Shown in pieces: positions 57,165 to 64,000 of a DNA stretch of 64,000 bases. A model generated the notes under the pieces. The model made no database searches and was not told where the DNA came from. It saw only the letters and a program-made list of their open reading frames with translations. Within the stretch, counting starts at the first letter, position 1. The number at the start of each line of letters is the position of its first letter. Position numbers and translations under genes: made by a program. Source of the stretch: Arthrobacter sp. Soil736 (GTDB lineage: Bacteria; Actinomycetota; Actinomycetes; Actinomycetales; Micrococcaceae); assembly GCF_001428005.1 (NCBI RefSeq), contig NZ_LMSB01000016.1:1-64000 (forward strand), in the 5' to 3' direction.

Positions 57165-57693
57165 ACGCCGGGGGCAGCGGCAGACCGCACCGAAACACTG
57201 CAACTCGGCGCGCCGGACCTGCCCGAGTTCCGGACCGTCACCGAGCTGGCTCCGGGGCTGACCCGGACCTCGATCACCCGGGGAGCTGCAGACCCCTCCC
57301 TCGTATGGACGGCCGAAGTCGCCATCCCGTCAGCCTCGCCCGATCCGGACGCTCCCGGCTCCGCGCAACGCCCGGAAACTCGGCAGCCTGGACACGGTCG
57401 GCGCGCGGCTGAAGATCGACGCAGGACTCGTCAACGGCGACGGCGAGACCCTAATGTCCAACGGCGCCGAGAACATCACGGCAAAACGGGACGGCTTTGT
57501 CCACGGCGGCGACAGCAACGGCTTCTATTGCGGCTGGGTCCACAACGCAACCCCCCGCACCATCGCCGGCGTCGATGCCCGGGGACGCACTCTGCTGGTG
57601 GTCAGTGGCCAGGTGGTCAACTCTCCGTCGGACACGGCCGGCCAACGGCCCGTCGGCGATGCCCTTCTGGTGCTTCCCCGCCGGAGGAATTGA
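57165..57693 (+). pseudogene. Decayed phosphodiester glycosidase (NAGPA-like)
   Basis: Fragments of one family lie in two frames. Frame one (57165 to about 57360): TVTELAPGLTRTSITRG and WTAEVAIPSASPDPDAP. Frame two (57373-57693): LKIDAGLVNGDG, ENITAKRDGFVHGGD, TPRTIAGVDARGRTLLVV, ending at a short RPVGDALLVLP-type tail. A frameshift near 57360-57373 separates them, and the stretch expected after SGQVVNS (NLDGGGST active-site region) is deleted. A 19-codon frame at 57039-57098 with AAGGA ahead (MPWIPKLLATLC) may be the remains of the signal peptide. Family call is from motif memory. Confidence 0.72.
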
Positions 57694-57697
57694 ACGG

Positions 57698-58228
57698 TTA
57701 GCGCTGCTCGTTTTCCGTTGCAGTCTGAACTTGATCAGCAGGTTCTCCTGCCCAGGGCGGTTTCGGTGACCACTTGCTGGCCGCAGCTGTGGAGATGAAA
57801 TAAAACGCGATGACGACGCCGGTGACAGTCGTCAGCGATGCAAGGAGCTGGTCCGGGAGAAGGTCCCGGTTGGGGCCCGGCGCGAAGAAGGTCCCCCACG
57901 AGACCAGCACCAGGTACAGGAGAACCACAGTGGCAGCAATCGCGTCCCGCAGGGCATCAGCCGGAGGAAGATTCCGGTCGTCCCGCTGGTGGATCCAGAT
58001 GCCATAGAAGGTGATAACGATGAGCAGGCCCGCGCCGAGCATGTAGCCCAGATCCTGAAAGAGCCACGTTTGCCTGCCTTGGGTTGCGAGCTTGTACGTA
58101 ACGTTCTCCGCGATCGGTGCGAGCGACACGACGATGAAATCAGGGAGGATGACACGGCGCACGAGGGGGCTTCGGTTCCGGGTTCGTCCGGAGTTGGGGC
58201 CGTGGCCATCAGTTTGGTCTTCAGGCAT
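57698..58228 (-). CDS. Hypothetical membrane protein
   Basis: About 176 aa, three or four membrane segments (VVSLAPIAENVTYKLA weak; YMLGAGLLIVITFYGIWIH; AIAATVVLLYLVLVSWGTFF; LTTVTGVVIAFYFIST) and a charged N-terminus. ATG 58228 is preferred (GGGCGGA 7 bp ahead); ATG 58243 directly abuts GGAG. Not recognised. Convergent with the pseudogene, overlapping none of it. Confidence 0.7.
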   Translation of the reverse strand: MPEDQTDGHGPNSGRTRNRSPLVRRVILPDFIVVSLAPIAENVTYKLATQGRQTWLFQDLGYMLGAGLLIVITFYGIWIHQRDDRNLPPADALRDAIAATVVLLYLVLVSWGTFFAPGPNRDLLPDQLLASLTTVTGVVIAFYFISTAAASKWSPKPPWAGEPADQVQTATENEQR

Positions 58229-58405
58229 GTCTTGTCCGCCCATCTCCAGGACTCACAAATATGTGGTCAGTGTGCCCCTCCCCTGACGTGCCGTCAACCC
58301 GGTCGGATAAGGAGGATTCAGCCGGCGTCGCTGATGGCAGTCATGGCGCACAAGCATGCGGACCCGGTTGCTGTACGCCCGGGGCCGGAAAGAACGTTGC
58401 TTCGG

Positions 58406-58897
58406 TCAGTCGAAGGAGCGGGCCTCGACCGCCAGCGCTGCGTCGCCGCTCCCCACGATGGCGGTGGCCTCGGGGGATGCGAAACGGGTAGCGAGCTCCC
58501 GGACCACGGCCTGAAGTTCCTGCCGGAGGACATCCGGATCGATGGACGCTGCGGCAAGCACGGACCGTTCCATGTCTGCTGCGGCGGCCACCGCCTCGGT
58601 GCCCCGCTCAGTGAGTGAAACGACGTGGCTGCGGCGGTCAGACGTGCTGCGCTGGCGCACGATGTGTCCGTGCGCTTCAAGCCGGCTGAGCGTCTTGCCC
58701 ATTGTCTGGGCCTGAACGCGCACCAGCTGAGCCAGCTGCGCCTGTGTCATGGGACCGTTGTTGTAGAGAACCTCGATGGCAATCACACCGGCGTGGGTGA
58801 GGCCGATAGCACCCAGCTTTTCATTCCAGGAATGCTCAACCAGACGTGCCGCTGTGGACAAGAGGCGCCCAGTGGGCCAGCGATCCATATCAGGCAT
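58406..58897 (-). CDS. MarR-family transcriptional regulator
   Basis: 163-aa winged-helix protein: GAIGLTHAGVIAIEVLYNNG, helix-turn-helix PMTQAQLAQLVRVQAQTMGKTLSRLEAHG, and the wing IVRQRSTSDRRSHVVSLTERG with the MarR DxR-S signature. Divergent from bcp with an 86-bp intergenic gap, so it may respond to oxidants and control the peroxiredoxin; this is inferred from position only. Confidence 0.9.
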   Translation of the reverse strand: MPDMDRWPTGRLLSTAARLVEHSWNEKLGAIGLTHAGVIAIEVLYNNGPMTQAQLAQLVRVQAQTMGKTLSRLEAHGHIVRQRSTSDRRSHVVSLTERGTEAVAAAADMERSVLAAASIDPDVLRQELQAVVRELATRFASPEATAIVGSGDAALAVEARSFD

Positions 58898-58983
58898 ACC
58901 AACAAGTATAGCCAGTGTGGATTAGTGCCCGCCCGCAAGCCTTACTAAGCTTAAATGTCCCTCACGCAAACAAGGAGAATACT

Positions 58984-59466
58984 TTGGCTGAAAGACTCAT
59001 CCCGGGCGACGCTGCACCTGCCTTTACATTGAAGGATTCGGCCGGAGCAGACGTCAGCCTCAGCGACTACCGCGGCCGGAACACCATCATTTATTTTTAT
59101 CCGGCAGCCGCCACCCCCGGTTGCACCAAAGAGGCGTGCGACTTCCGCGACAGCCTTGCCTCGCTGCAGTCCGCGGGCTACGACGTACTGGGAATCTCGC
59201 CTGACCCCGTCCGAAAGCTGGCCGCATTTGCTGAGTCCGAAGGCCTGACGTTCCCGCTCCTGTCGGACGAAAGCCATGCCGTTGCCGAGGCCTACGCTGC
59301 GTGGGGCGAGAAGAAGAACTACGGGCGCACGTACGAAGGCCTCATCCGTTCGACCGTTGTGGTGGATCCGGACGGCAAGGTCGCCGTGGCCCAGTACAAC
59401 GTCAGGGCAACAGGCCATGTTGCGAAGCTGCGTAAGGATCTAAAGCTGGCGGAAGCCGGCAACTGA
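58984..59466 (+). CDS. bcp: Peroxiredoxin (Bcp/PrxQ)
   Basis: Thiol peroxidase of the PrxQ class. 160 aa from TTG 58984, with AAGGAG 7 bp ahead; the longer frame to 58915 lies in the promoter. TPGCTKEACDFRD places the peroxidatic and resolving Cys five residues apart (atypical 2-Cys form), and AAWGEKKNYGRTYEG and RSTVVVDPDGKV complete the family. Divergent from marR. Confidence 0.93.
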   Translation: MAERLIPGDAAPAFTLKDSAGADVSLSDYRGRNTIIYFYPAAATPGCTKEACDFRDSLASLQSAGYDVLGISPDPVRKLAAFAESEGLTFPLLSDESHAVAEAYAAWGEKKNYGRTYEGLIRSTVVVDPDGKVAVAQYNVRATGHVAKLRKDLKLAEAGN

Positions 59467-59595
59467 CTCCGGCCGCTGACTGAAGGTCCAGCCTGCTGAA
59501 GGTACACCTGGCTGACGTACAATGGAGGCTGGCATCCGCCGTCGTACGTTTTTCTGCCCGTCACAACCGGGCAGGAAGGCGCCAGGTGGAGCCGC

Positions 59596-59677
59596 GCGCG
59601 AGTGGTGAAATTGGCAGACACGCAGGATTTAGGTTCCTGTGCCTTCGGGCGTGGGGGTTCAAGTCCCCCCTTGCGCA
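59596..59677 (+). tRNA. tRNA-Leu (TAG)
   Basis: 82 nt with a variable arm (TGCCTTCGGGCG): acceptor GCGCGAG / CTTGCGC, anticodon stem CAGGA/TCCTG, loop TTTAGGT (anticodon TAG, reads CUN), T-loop TTCAAGT. CCA not encoded. Confidence 0.95.
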
Positions 59678-59731
59678 CAAAGCAAACCGCAGTGCTCAGC
59701 AACACTGCACAGAACGAACACTGCACAGCAC

Positions 59732-59761
59732 GGAATCCCGGGCCACTCGGCCCGGGATTCC
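59732..59761 (+). terminator. Terminator of tRNA-Leu
   Basis: GGAATCCCGGGCC pairs with GGCCCGGGATTCC (13 bp, ACTC loop), followed by GGCGTTT. Just upstream, AACACTGCACAG occurs at 59701 and AACACTGCACAG again at 59718. Confidence 0.82.
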
Positions 59762-59974
59762 GGCGTTTAAGCAGTGGATCCTCCCGCGCGGCCGAGGCGA
59801 AAACAGGCCCGCTCAAAAGAGTTTTTCCGGTTCACCCATCCGTGGCCGCCCATTGGCCGAATACCCATTGAGACACCAACCAAGGGTCGGTGCCCACAGT
59901 CGGAATAGGGCCAATGGACGGGGACGGAAACCGTTCTCCGCAGGCAATGATCGGCACAACCAAGGAGAATCGAA

Positions 59975-60646
59975 ATGCAGTCTTTCAAGCGCACAACTTT
60001 CACCGTTGCAGGTGTTGCAGCCGCAGCTCTGCTCAGCCTGACCGCTTGCGGCGGTTCGGCCACGACGGCTCCCAGCTCCTCCCCTGCAGCTGAACCGTCC
60101 GCCTCCAGCATGGCGCCGTCGCCGTCGGAGACCTCCGCGGCCGCCATGGATCCCGCAGCCAACCTCGCCGGCCCCGGCTGCGCCGGTTACGCGGAGAAAG
60201 TTCCCAGCGGTGCAGGTTCAGTCTCGGGCATGGCCCTTGACCCGGTGACCGTGGCCGCCTCCAACAACCCGCTCCTGAAGACGCTCACGGCCGCTGTTTC
60301 CGGCAAGCTCAACCCGAAGGTTGACCTGGTGGACACGCTGAACGGCAGCGAGTTCACTGTCTTCGCCCCGGTGGACGACGCCTTCGCCAAGATCGACGCC
60401 GCCACTATCGAAACGCTCAAGAAGGACGACGCCCTGCTGAGCAAGATCCTCACCTACCACGTTGTCCCGGGCCAGATCACCCCTGACAAGATCGTCGGCA
60501 CGCACAAGACCGTCCAGGGCGGTTCCGTGACCGTGACCGGCAGCAAGGACGCACTCAAGGTTGACGGCGCCAACGTGATCTGCGGCGGCGTCAAGACGGC
60601 CAACGCCACCGTTTACCTGGTCGACTCGGTGCTGATGCCCAAGTAA
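59975..60646 (+). CDS. Fasciclin-domain lipoprotein
   Basis: 223-aa exported protein: signal peptide with lipobox SLTAC, Ser/Pro/Ala linker, then a fasciclin (FAS1) domain: [51 protein letters not shown], and [10 protein letters not shown]. Two conserved Cys (GPGCAGY, VICGGVK) suggest a disulfide, as in mycobacterial MPT70/MPT83-like proteins. AAGGAG precedes the ATG. A 17-bp terminator follows. Adhesion or wall role is inferred from the fold. Confidence 0.92.
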   Translation: MQSFKRTTFTVAGVAAAALLSLTACGGSATTAPSSSPAAEPSASSMAPSPSETSAAAMDPAANLAGPGCAGYAEKVPSGAGSVSGMALDPVTVAASNNPLLKTLTAAVSGKLNPKVDLVDTLNGSEFTVFAPVDDAFAKIDAATIETLKKDDALLSKILTYHVVPGQITPDKIVGTHKTVQGGSVTVTGSKDALKVDGANVICGGVKTANATVYLVDSVLMPK

Positions 60647-60700
60647 CCCCCGCTGATACTCCCGTCCGGAGGAGAACTGGGACTCCATCCGGGGCAGGGG

Positions 60701-60739
60701 AAGCCGTGGTCCGCACCCTCGAGGTGCGGACCACGGCTT
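60701..60739 (+). terminator. Terminator of the fasciclin gene
   Basis: AAGCCGTGGTCCGCACC pairs perfectly with GGTGCGGACCACGGCTT (17 bp, CTCGA loop), 54 bp past the stop; only TTT-like flank (CTTTGG). Confidence 0.85.
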
Positions 60740-60884
60740 TGGCGTGTACGCCCTGATTCGCGTGTCCGGGCTGCCGGGTCCGTCAAGAGGAGCCTGCCCG
60801 TCAATTAGAATGGGGGTCGGGGCCAGCAGACCGCAGCCGCCCACGCGCAGCCCAGCAGCCCAGCAGCCCAGAGGTGATAATCCA

Positions 60885-62558
60885 GTGCCCAGCAGTATGT
60901 CGCGCCGTACGGCCATCAAAACCGGTGCAGTTCTTCTGGGCTTGACGCTCACCTCCTGCACGGGCGAACCGGACCCCGCGCCCTCCTCCGCGGCGGTGAG
61001 CGCCACCCCCAAGCCCACCAGCCCCTCGGCCACCTTCGCGTTCGGTACCGCTTCGCAGCCTCTGGGCCTGGACCCCGCCCTGGCCAACGACGTCGAGTCC
61101 CAGCGTGTCACCCGCCAGGTCCTTGAGGGACTCGTAGGCGTCAACCAGACCACGGGCGAACCGACGCCGCTGCTCGCCACCGAATGGACTGCGTCCGCGG
61201 ACGGCCGCTCCTATACCTTCACGCTGCGCTCCGGCGTCACGTTCCACGACGGCTCCCCGTTCAACGCCGAGGCCGTCTGCACCAACTTTGAGCGCTGGTT
61301 CAACTTCTCCGAAGCGATCCGGAAGAAGGCTGCAGGCACCACCTTCAAGGGCGTATTCAAAGAACACGCTGATCAAGCCGGCCTCTCCGTCTTCAAGTCC
61401 TGCACGGCGCTGTCGCCGCTGCTGTTGCGGATCGACCTCACCGAACGCTTCACGGGATTCCTGCAGGCCCTGACCCTGCCCGCGTTCGCCATCTCCTCCC
61501 CCAAGGCACTCGCCGCCGGACGGGCCGACGTCCTGAACCTCAACCGTGGCGGCCAGGTCCTTTCCGCCTACGGCACGCACCCCGTGGGCACAGGACCGTT
61601 CCGCTTCTCCGCCTGGGACAGCACGAGCGTCACCCTAGTCACCAATAAGGACTACTGGGGGGACAGGGGGCAGATCGGCACCATCAGGTTCGTCGCCTAC
61701 GACCATCCGCAGACCCGGCTCCAGGCCCTGCTCGACGGCAAGATCGACGGCTATGACGCCGTGACGGTGGGAAACTTCGACCAGCTCGTCAAGCGCGGTA
61801 AGCAGATCATCCAGCGTGACCCCTTTTCGGTGATGTACCTGGGCATGAACCAGGAGATTCCTGCACTGAAGGACCTCAAGGTCAGGCAGGCAGTCGAGCT
61901 GGCCATCGACAAGGACACCCTCATCCGGCGCTTCTTCATCGACAACACAGCACAGGCTTCGCAGTTCGTGCCGCCGAAACTGAGCGGCTTCAACAACAAC
62001 GCGCCAGCCCTGGGATATGACCCGGCCAAGGCCAAGGAGCTGCTGGCGGAGGCAGGCTACAAGGGCCAGCCGCTCAAGTTCTACTACCCCATGAACGCGA
62101 CCCGGCCCTATCTGCCCACGCCCGAAAAGGTCTATGCCGAGATCAGCAGCCAGCTCACGGCCGTGGGCTTTAACATCAGGCCGGTTCCCGTCGACTGGTC
62201 CGACGGCTACCTGCAGAAGGTGCAGTCCCCCGGCGACCACGCGTTCCACCTGCTCGGCTGGAACGGCTCCTACTCGGACGCGGACAACTTCCTGGCTCCG
62301 CTGTTCGGCGAGAAGAACGGCGAGTTCGGATACCAGGACGCCCAGGTCTTCTCCAAGATCGACCGCGCCCGCGGCCTGCCCGACGGCAAGGAACGCACCG
62401 AGCAGTACCAGACCATCAATGCCCAGATCGCCGCGACGGTTCCGGCCGTCCCCATCGCGTTCCCCATTTCGGCGCTGGCACTGTCCGACCGGGTCATCAG
62501 CTACCCCGCTTCGCCGGTATTAAATGAAGTTTTCACCAAGGTCCAGCTAAGGCCTTGA
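60885..62558 (+). CDS. ABC transporter solute-binding lipoprotein (family 5)
   Basis: 557-aa exported binding protein of the peptide/nickel class. GTG 60885 with GAGGTGA ahead is preferred; the 47 residues upstream are shadow over a (CCCAGCAG)n repeat. [20 protein letters not shown] is a Tat-type lipoprotein signal. The mature part has SBP_bac_5 blocks: [59 protein letters not shown], and ...[21 protein letters not shown]. No permease or ATPase gene is adjacent; mqo follows. Confidence 0.9.
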   Translation: MPSSMSRRTAIKTGAVLLGLTLTSCTGEPDPAPSSAAVSATPKPTSPSATFAFGTASQPLGLDPALANDVESQRVTRQVLEGLVGVNQTTGEPTPLLATEWTASADGRSYTFTLRSGVTFHDGSPFNAEAVCTNFERWFNFSEAIRKKAAGTTFKGVFKEHADQAGLSVFKSCTALSPLLLRIDLTERFTGFLQALTLPAFAISSPKALAAGRADVLNLNRGGQVLSAYGTHPVGTGPFRFSAWDSTSVTLVTNKDYWGDRGQIGTIRFVAYDHPQTRLQALLDGKIDGYDAVTVGNFDQLVKRGKQIIQRDPFSVMYLGMNQEIPALKDLKVRQAVELAIDKDTLIRRFFIDNTAQASQFVPPKLSGFNNNAPALGYDPAKAKELLAEAGYKGQPLKFYYPMNATRPYLPTPEKVYAEISSQLTAVGFNIRPVPVDWSDGYLQKVQSPGDHAFHLLGWNGSYSDADNFLAPLFGEKNGEFGYQDAQVFSKIDRARGLPDGKERTEQYQTINAQIAATVPAVPIAFPISALALSDRVISYPASPVLNEVFTKVQLRP

Positions 62559-62637
62559 CGGGCGGGACCAATTTCAGTTAGTGGGCGGTGCAGGGATATT
62601 CTGTGACAGCCAGAGCCGCTGCTATCGGAGACTGATT

Positions 62638-64000
62638 GTGACCTTCATATCCAAGACCCAACATGCCGACGTCGTCCTGATTGGCGGCGGCATCATGAGC
62701 GCCACGCTGGGTGCGTTCATCAAGCAGCTCGAACCCAACTGGACCGTTTCCCTCTTTGAGCGCCTCGACGAAGCCGGCCTCGAGAGCTCGGGACCCTGGA
62801 ACAATGCCGGCACCGGACATGCCGCACTGTGTGAGCTTAATTACTCCCCCGCAGCCAAAGACGGCTCGGTGGACCCCTCCAAGGCGCTGCACATCAACGA
62901 GCAGTTCCAGCTGTCGCGCCAGTTCTGGTCCCACCTCGTGACCAACTCCCTGATCGGATCGCCCAAGGGCTTCATCAACACCGTCCCGCACATGAGTTTC
63001 GTCATTGGGCAGGACAACTCCAACTTCCTCAAGACGCGCTATGACGCGCTCAAGCAGCACCCGCTGTTCCACAGCATGGAGTACTCCGACGATTACGCCC
63101 AGATCGGCAAGTGGGCTCCGCTCATCGTCAAGGGCCGCGACCCCAAGGAGCGCATCGCCGCGACGCGCGCCGCGGAGGGCACCGACGTCGACTTCGGGGC
63201 ACTGACCCGCGAGCTGACCACGTACCTTGGCAACAACGGCGTCGAGGTCAACTACGGCCATGACGTCACCGACGTCAAGCGGGCGTCCGACGGCGGCTGG
63301 GACCTTTCGCTCAAGCACCCGGCTTCCGGGGAACGCGGCAGCATCCGCGCCAAGTTTGTGTTCGTGGGGGCGGGCGGCGGCGCACTCCGCCTGCTGCAGG
63401 CTTCCGGCATCCCGGAGGGCAAGGGCTACGGCGGGTTCCCCGTCTCAGGCCAGTTCTTCCGCTGCACGGACCCTGCACTCGCGTCCCAGCACAACGCCAA
63501 GGTCTACGGCCAGGCGTCGGTCGGCGCGCCGCCCATGTCCGTTCCCCACCTGGACACCCGCTACGTCGGCGGCAAGCGCTCGCTCCTGTTCGGCCCGTAC
63601 GCCGGCTTCTCCACGAACTTCCTGAAGACCAGCAGCTACCTCGACCTCCCGCTGTCCATCCGTCCCGGCAACATCATTCCCATGCTGGCCGTGGCAAAGG
63701 ACAACATGGACCTCACGGCGTACCTGGTGAAGGAAGTGGCCAAGCGCCACGGGGAAAAGGTTGAGGCGCTGCGCGAGTACTACCCCGAGGCCGAGGACGG
63801 CGACTGGGAACTTATCACCGCCGGCCAGCGTGTGCAGATCATCAAGAAGGATCCGAAGAAGGGCGGTGTACTGCAGTTCGGCACCGAGGTGATCGCCGCC
63901 CGCGACGGCTCCATTGGCGCCCTGCTCGGCGCGTCGCCGGGCGCTTCCACCGCCGTGCCGATCATGATTGAGGTGCTGCAGAAGTCCTTCCCCAAGAACT
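62638..64000 (+). CDS. mqo: Malate:quinone oxidoreductase (partial, 3' end cut)
   Basis: Membrane flavoprotein oxidising malate to oxaloacetate and reducing quinone, an alternative to NAD-malate dehydrogenase. GTG 62638 with CGGAG ahead; about 454 codons are open to the window edge, against roughly 490-500 for the family. FAD fold [33 protein letters not shown], the [13 protein letters not shown] block, and [15 protein letters not shown] / [14 protein letters not shown] are typical. The stop lies past position 64000. Confidence 0.94.
   Translation, partial: MTFISKTQHADVVLIGGGIMSATLGAFIKQLEPNWTVSLFERLDEAGLESSGPWNNAGTGHAALCELNYSPAAKDGSVDPSKALHINEQFQLSRQFWSHLVTNSLIGSPKGFINTVPHMSFVIGQDNSNFLKTRYDALKQHPLFHSMEYSDDYAQIGKWAPLIVKGRDPKERIAATRAAEGTDVDFGALTRELTTYLGNNGVEVNYGHDVTDVKRASDGGWDLSLKHPASGERGSIRAKFVFVGAGGGALRLLQASGIPEGKGYGGFPVSGQFFRCTDPALASQHNAKVYGQASVGAPPMSVPHLDTRYVGGKRSLLFGPYAGFSTNFLKTSSYLDLPLSIRPGNIIPMLAVAKDNMDLTAYLVKEVAKRHGEKVEALREYYPEAEDGDWELITAGQRVQIIKKDPKKGGVLQFGTEVIAARDGSIGALLGASPGASTAVPIMIEVLQKSFPKN

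Noticed and set aside
57105..57701. A functional 198-aa gene
   Set aside because: It only joins family motifs to shadow sequence; the second half of the family lies in another frame, so it is treated as a pseudogene.

Overview
The window is chromosomal DNA of a high-GC actinobacterium, most likely Arthrobacter or Pseudarthrobacter (Micrococcaceae). The evidence is the gene order (recG-rsmD-coaD-DUF177-rpmF-rnc-mutM-smc-ftsY; thiL-DUF3515-ddl-gpsA-plsC-murA), an FtsY with an N-terminal membrane segment, an IclR regulator divergent from leuCD, a short MetG and a malate:quinone oxidoreductase. No rRNA, IS element, prophage or CRISPR array was found. Almost all of it is core genome, with a few accessory or decaying loci.

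Layout. 1-15.5 kb: housekeeping cluster on the minus strand (ftsY, smc, mutM, rnc, rpmF, DUF177, coaD, rsmD, recG, DAK2 protein, thiL), interrupted between coaD and rsmD by a plus-strand aminotransferase and a spermidine-synthase-like gene. 15.5-20.4 kb: DUF3515 lipoprotein, then murA-plsC-gpsA-ddl (wall and phospholipid precursors). 20.5-23.5 kb: leuCD and a divergent IclR regulator, with an operator-like palindrome inside the regulator's promoter. 23.5-29.2 kb: small genes, an unrecognised lower-GC gene, and a translationally coupled pair of large membrane-linked, dynamin-like GTPases. 29.2-29.5 kb: tRNA-Glu and tRNA-Gln. 29.8-31.4 kb: a surface protein built of LxxG heptads. 31.4-37.9 kb: HAD phosphatase, gltX, FAH-family hydrolase, metallo-hydrolase, ilvE, leuB. 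38-39.5 kb: a sortase and a repeat-stalk surface protein. 39.9-45 kb: metG and an ABC exporter with a very large extracytoplasmic domain. 45.2-52.6 kb: serA, ilvBNC behind a leader-peptide attenuator, ilvD. 52.7-64 kb: LysR regulator, membrane-anchored Ala-rich protein, sugar dehydrogenase, tRNA-Lys, small lipoprotein, a broken phosphodiester glycosidase, MarR, Bcp, tRNA-Leu, fasciclin lipoprotein, solute-binding lipoprotein, and mqo cut by the window end.

How the genes work together. ilvB, ilvN, ilvC, ilvD, ilvE, leuB, leuC and leuD make up nearly the whole branched-chain amino acid pathway. Two control layers can be read: a Val-rich leader peptide with alternative RNA stems and a terminator before ilvB, and an IclR palindrome at leuCD/iclR whose half-site recurs over the leuB -10 box.

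Less ordinary items are the sortase with a substrate-like neighbour lacking LPXTG, the coupled dynamin-like GTPases (the upstream one with an apparent N-terminal frameshift), the LxxG-heptad protein, the phosphodiester-glycosidase pseudogene, and a 22-bp hairpin at the left edge. I found no strong case for a wholly new defence or mobile system.
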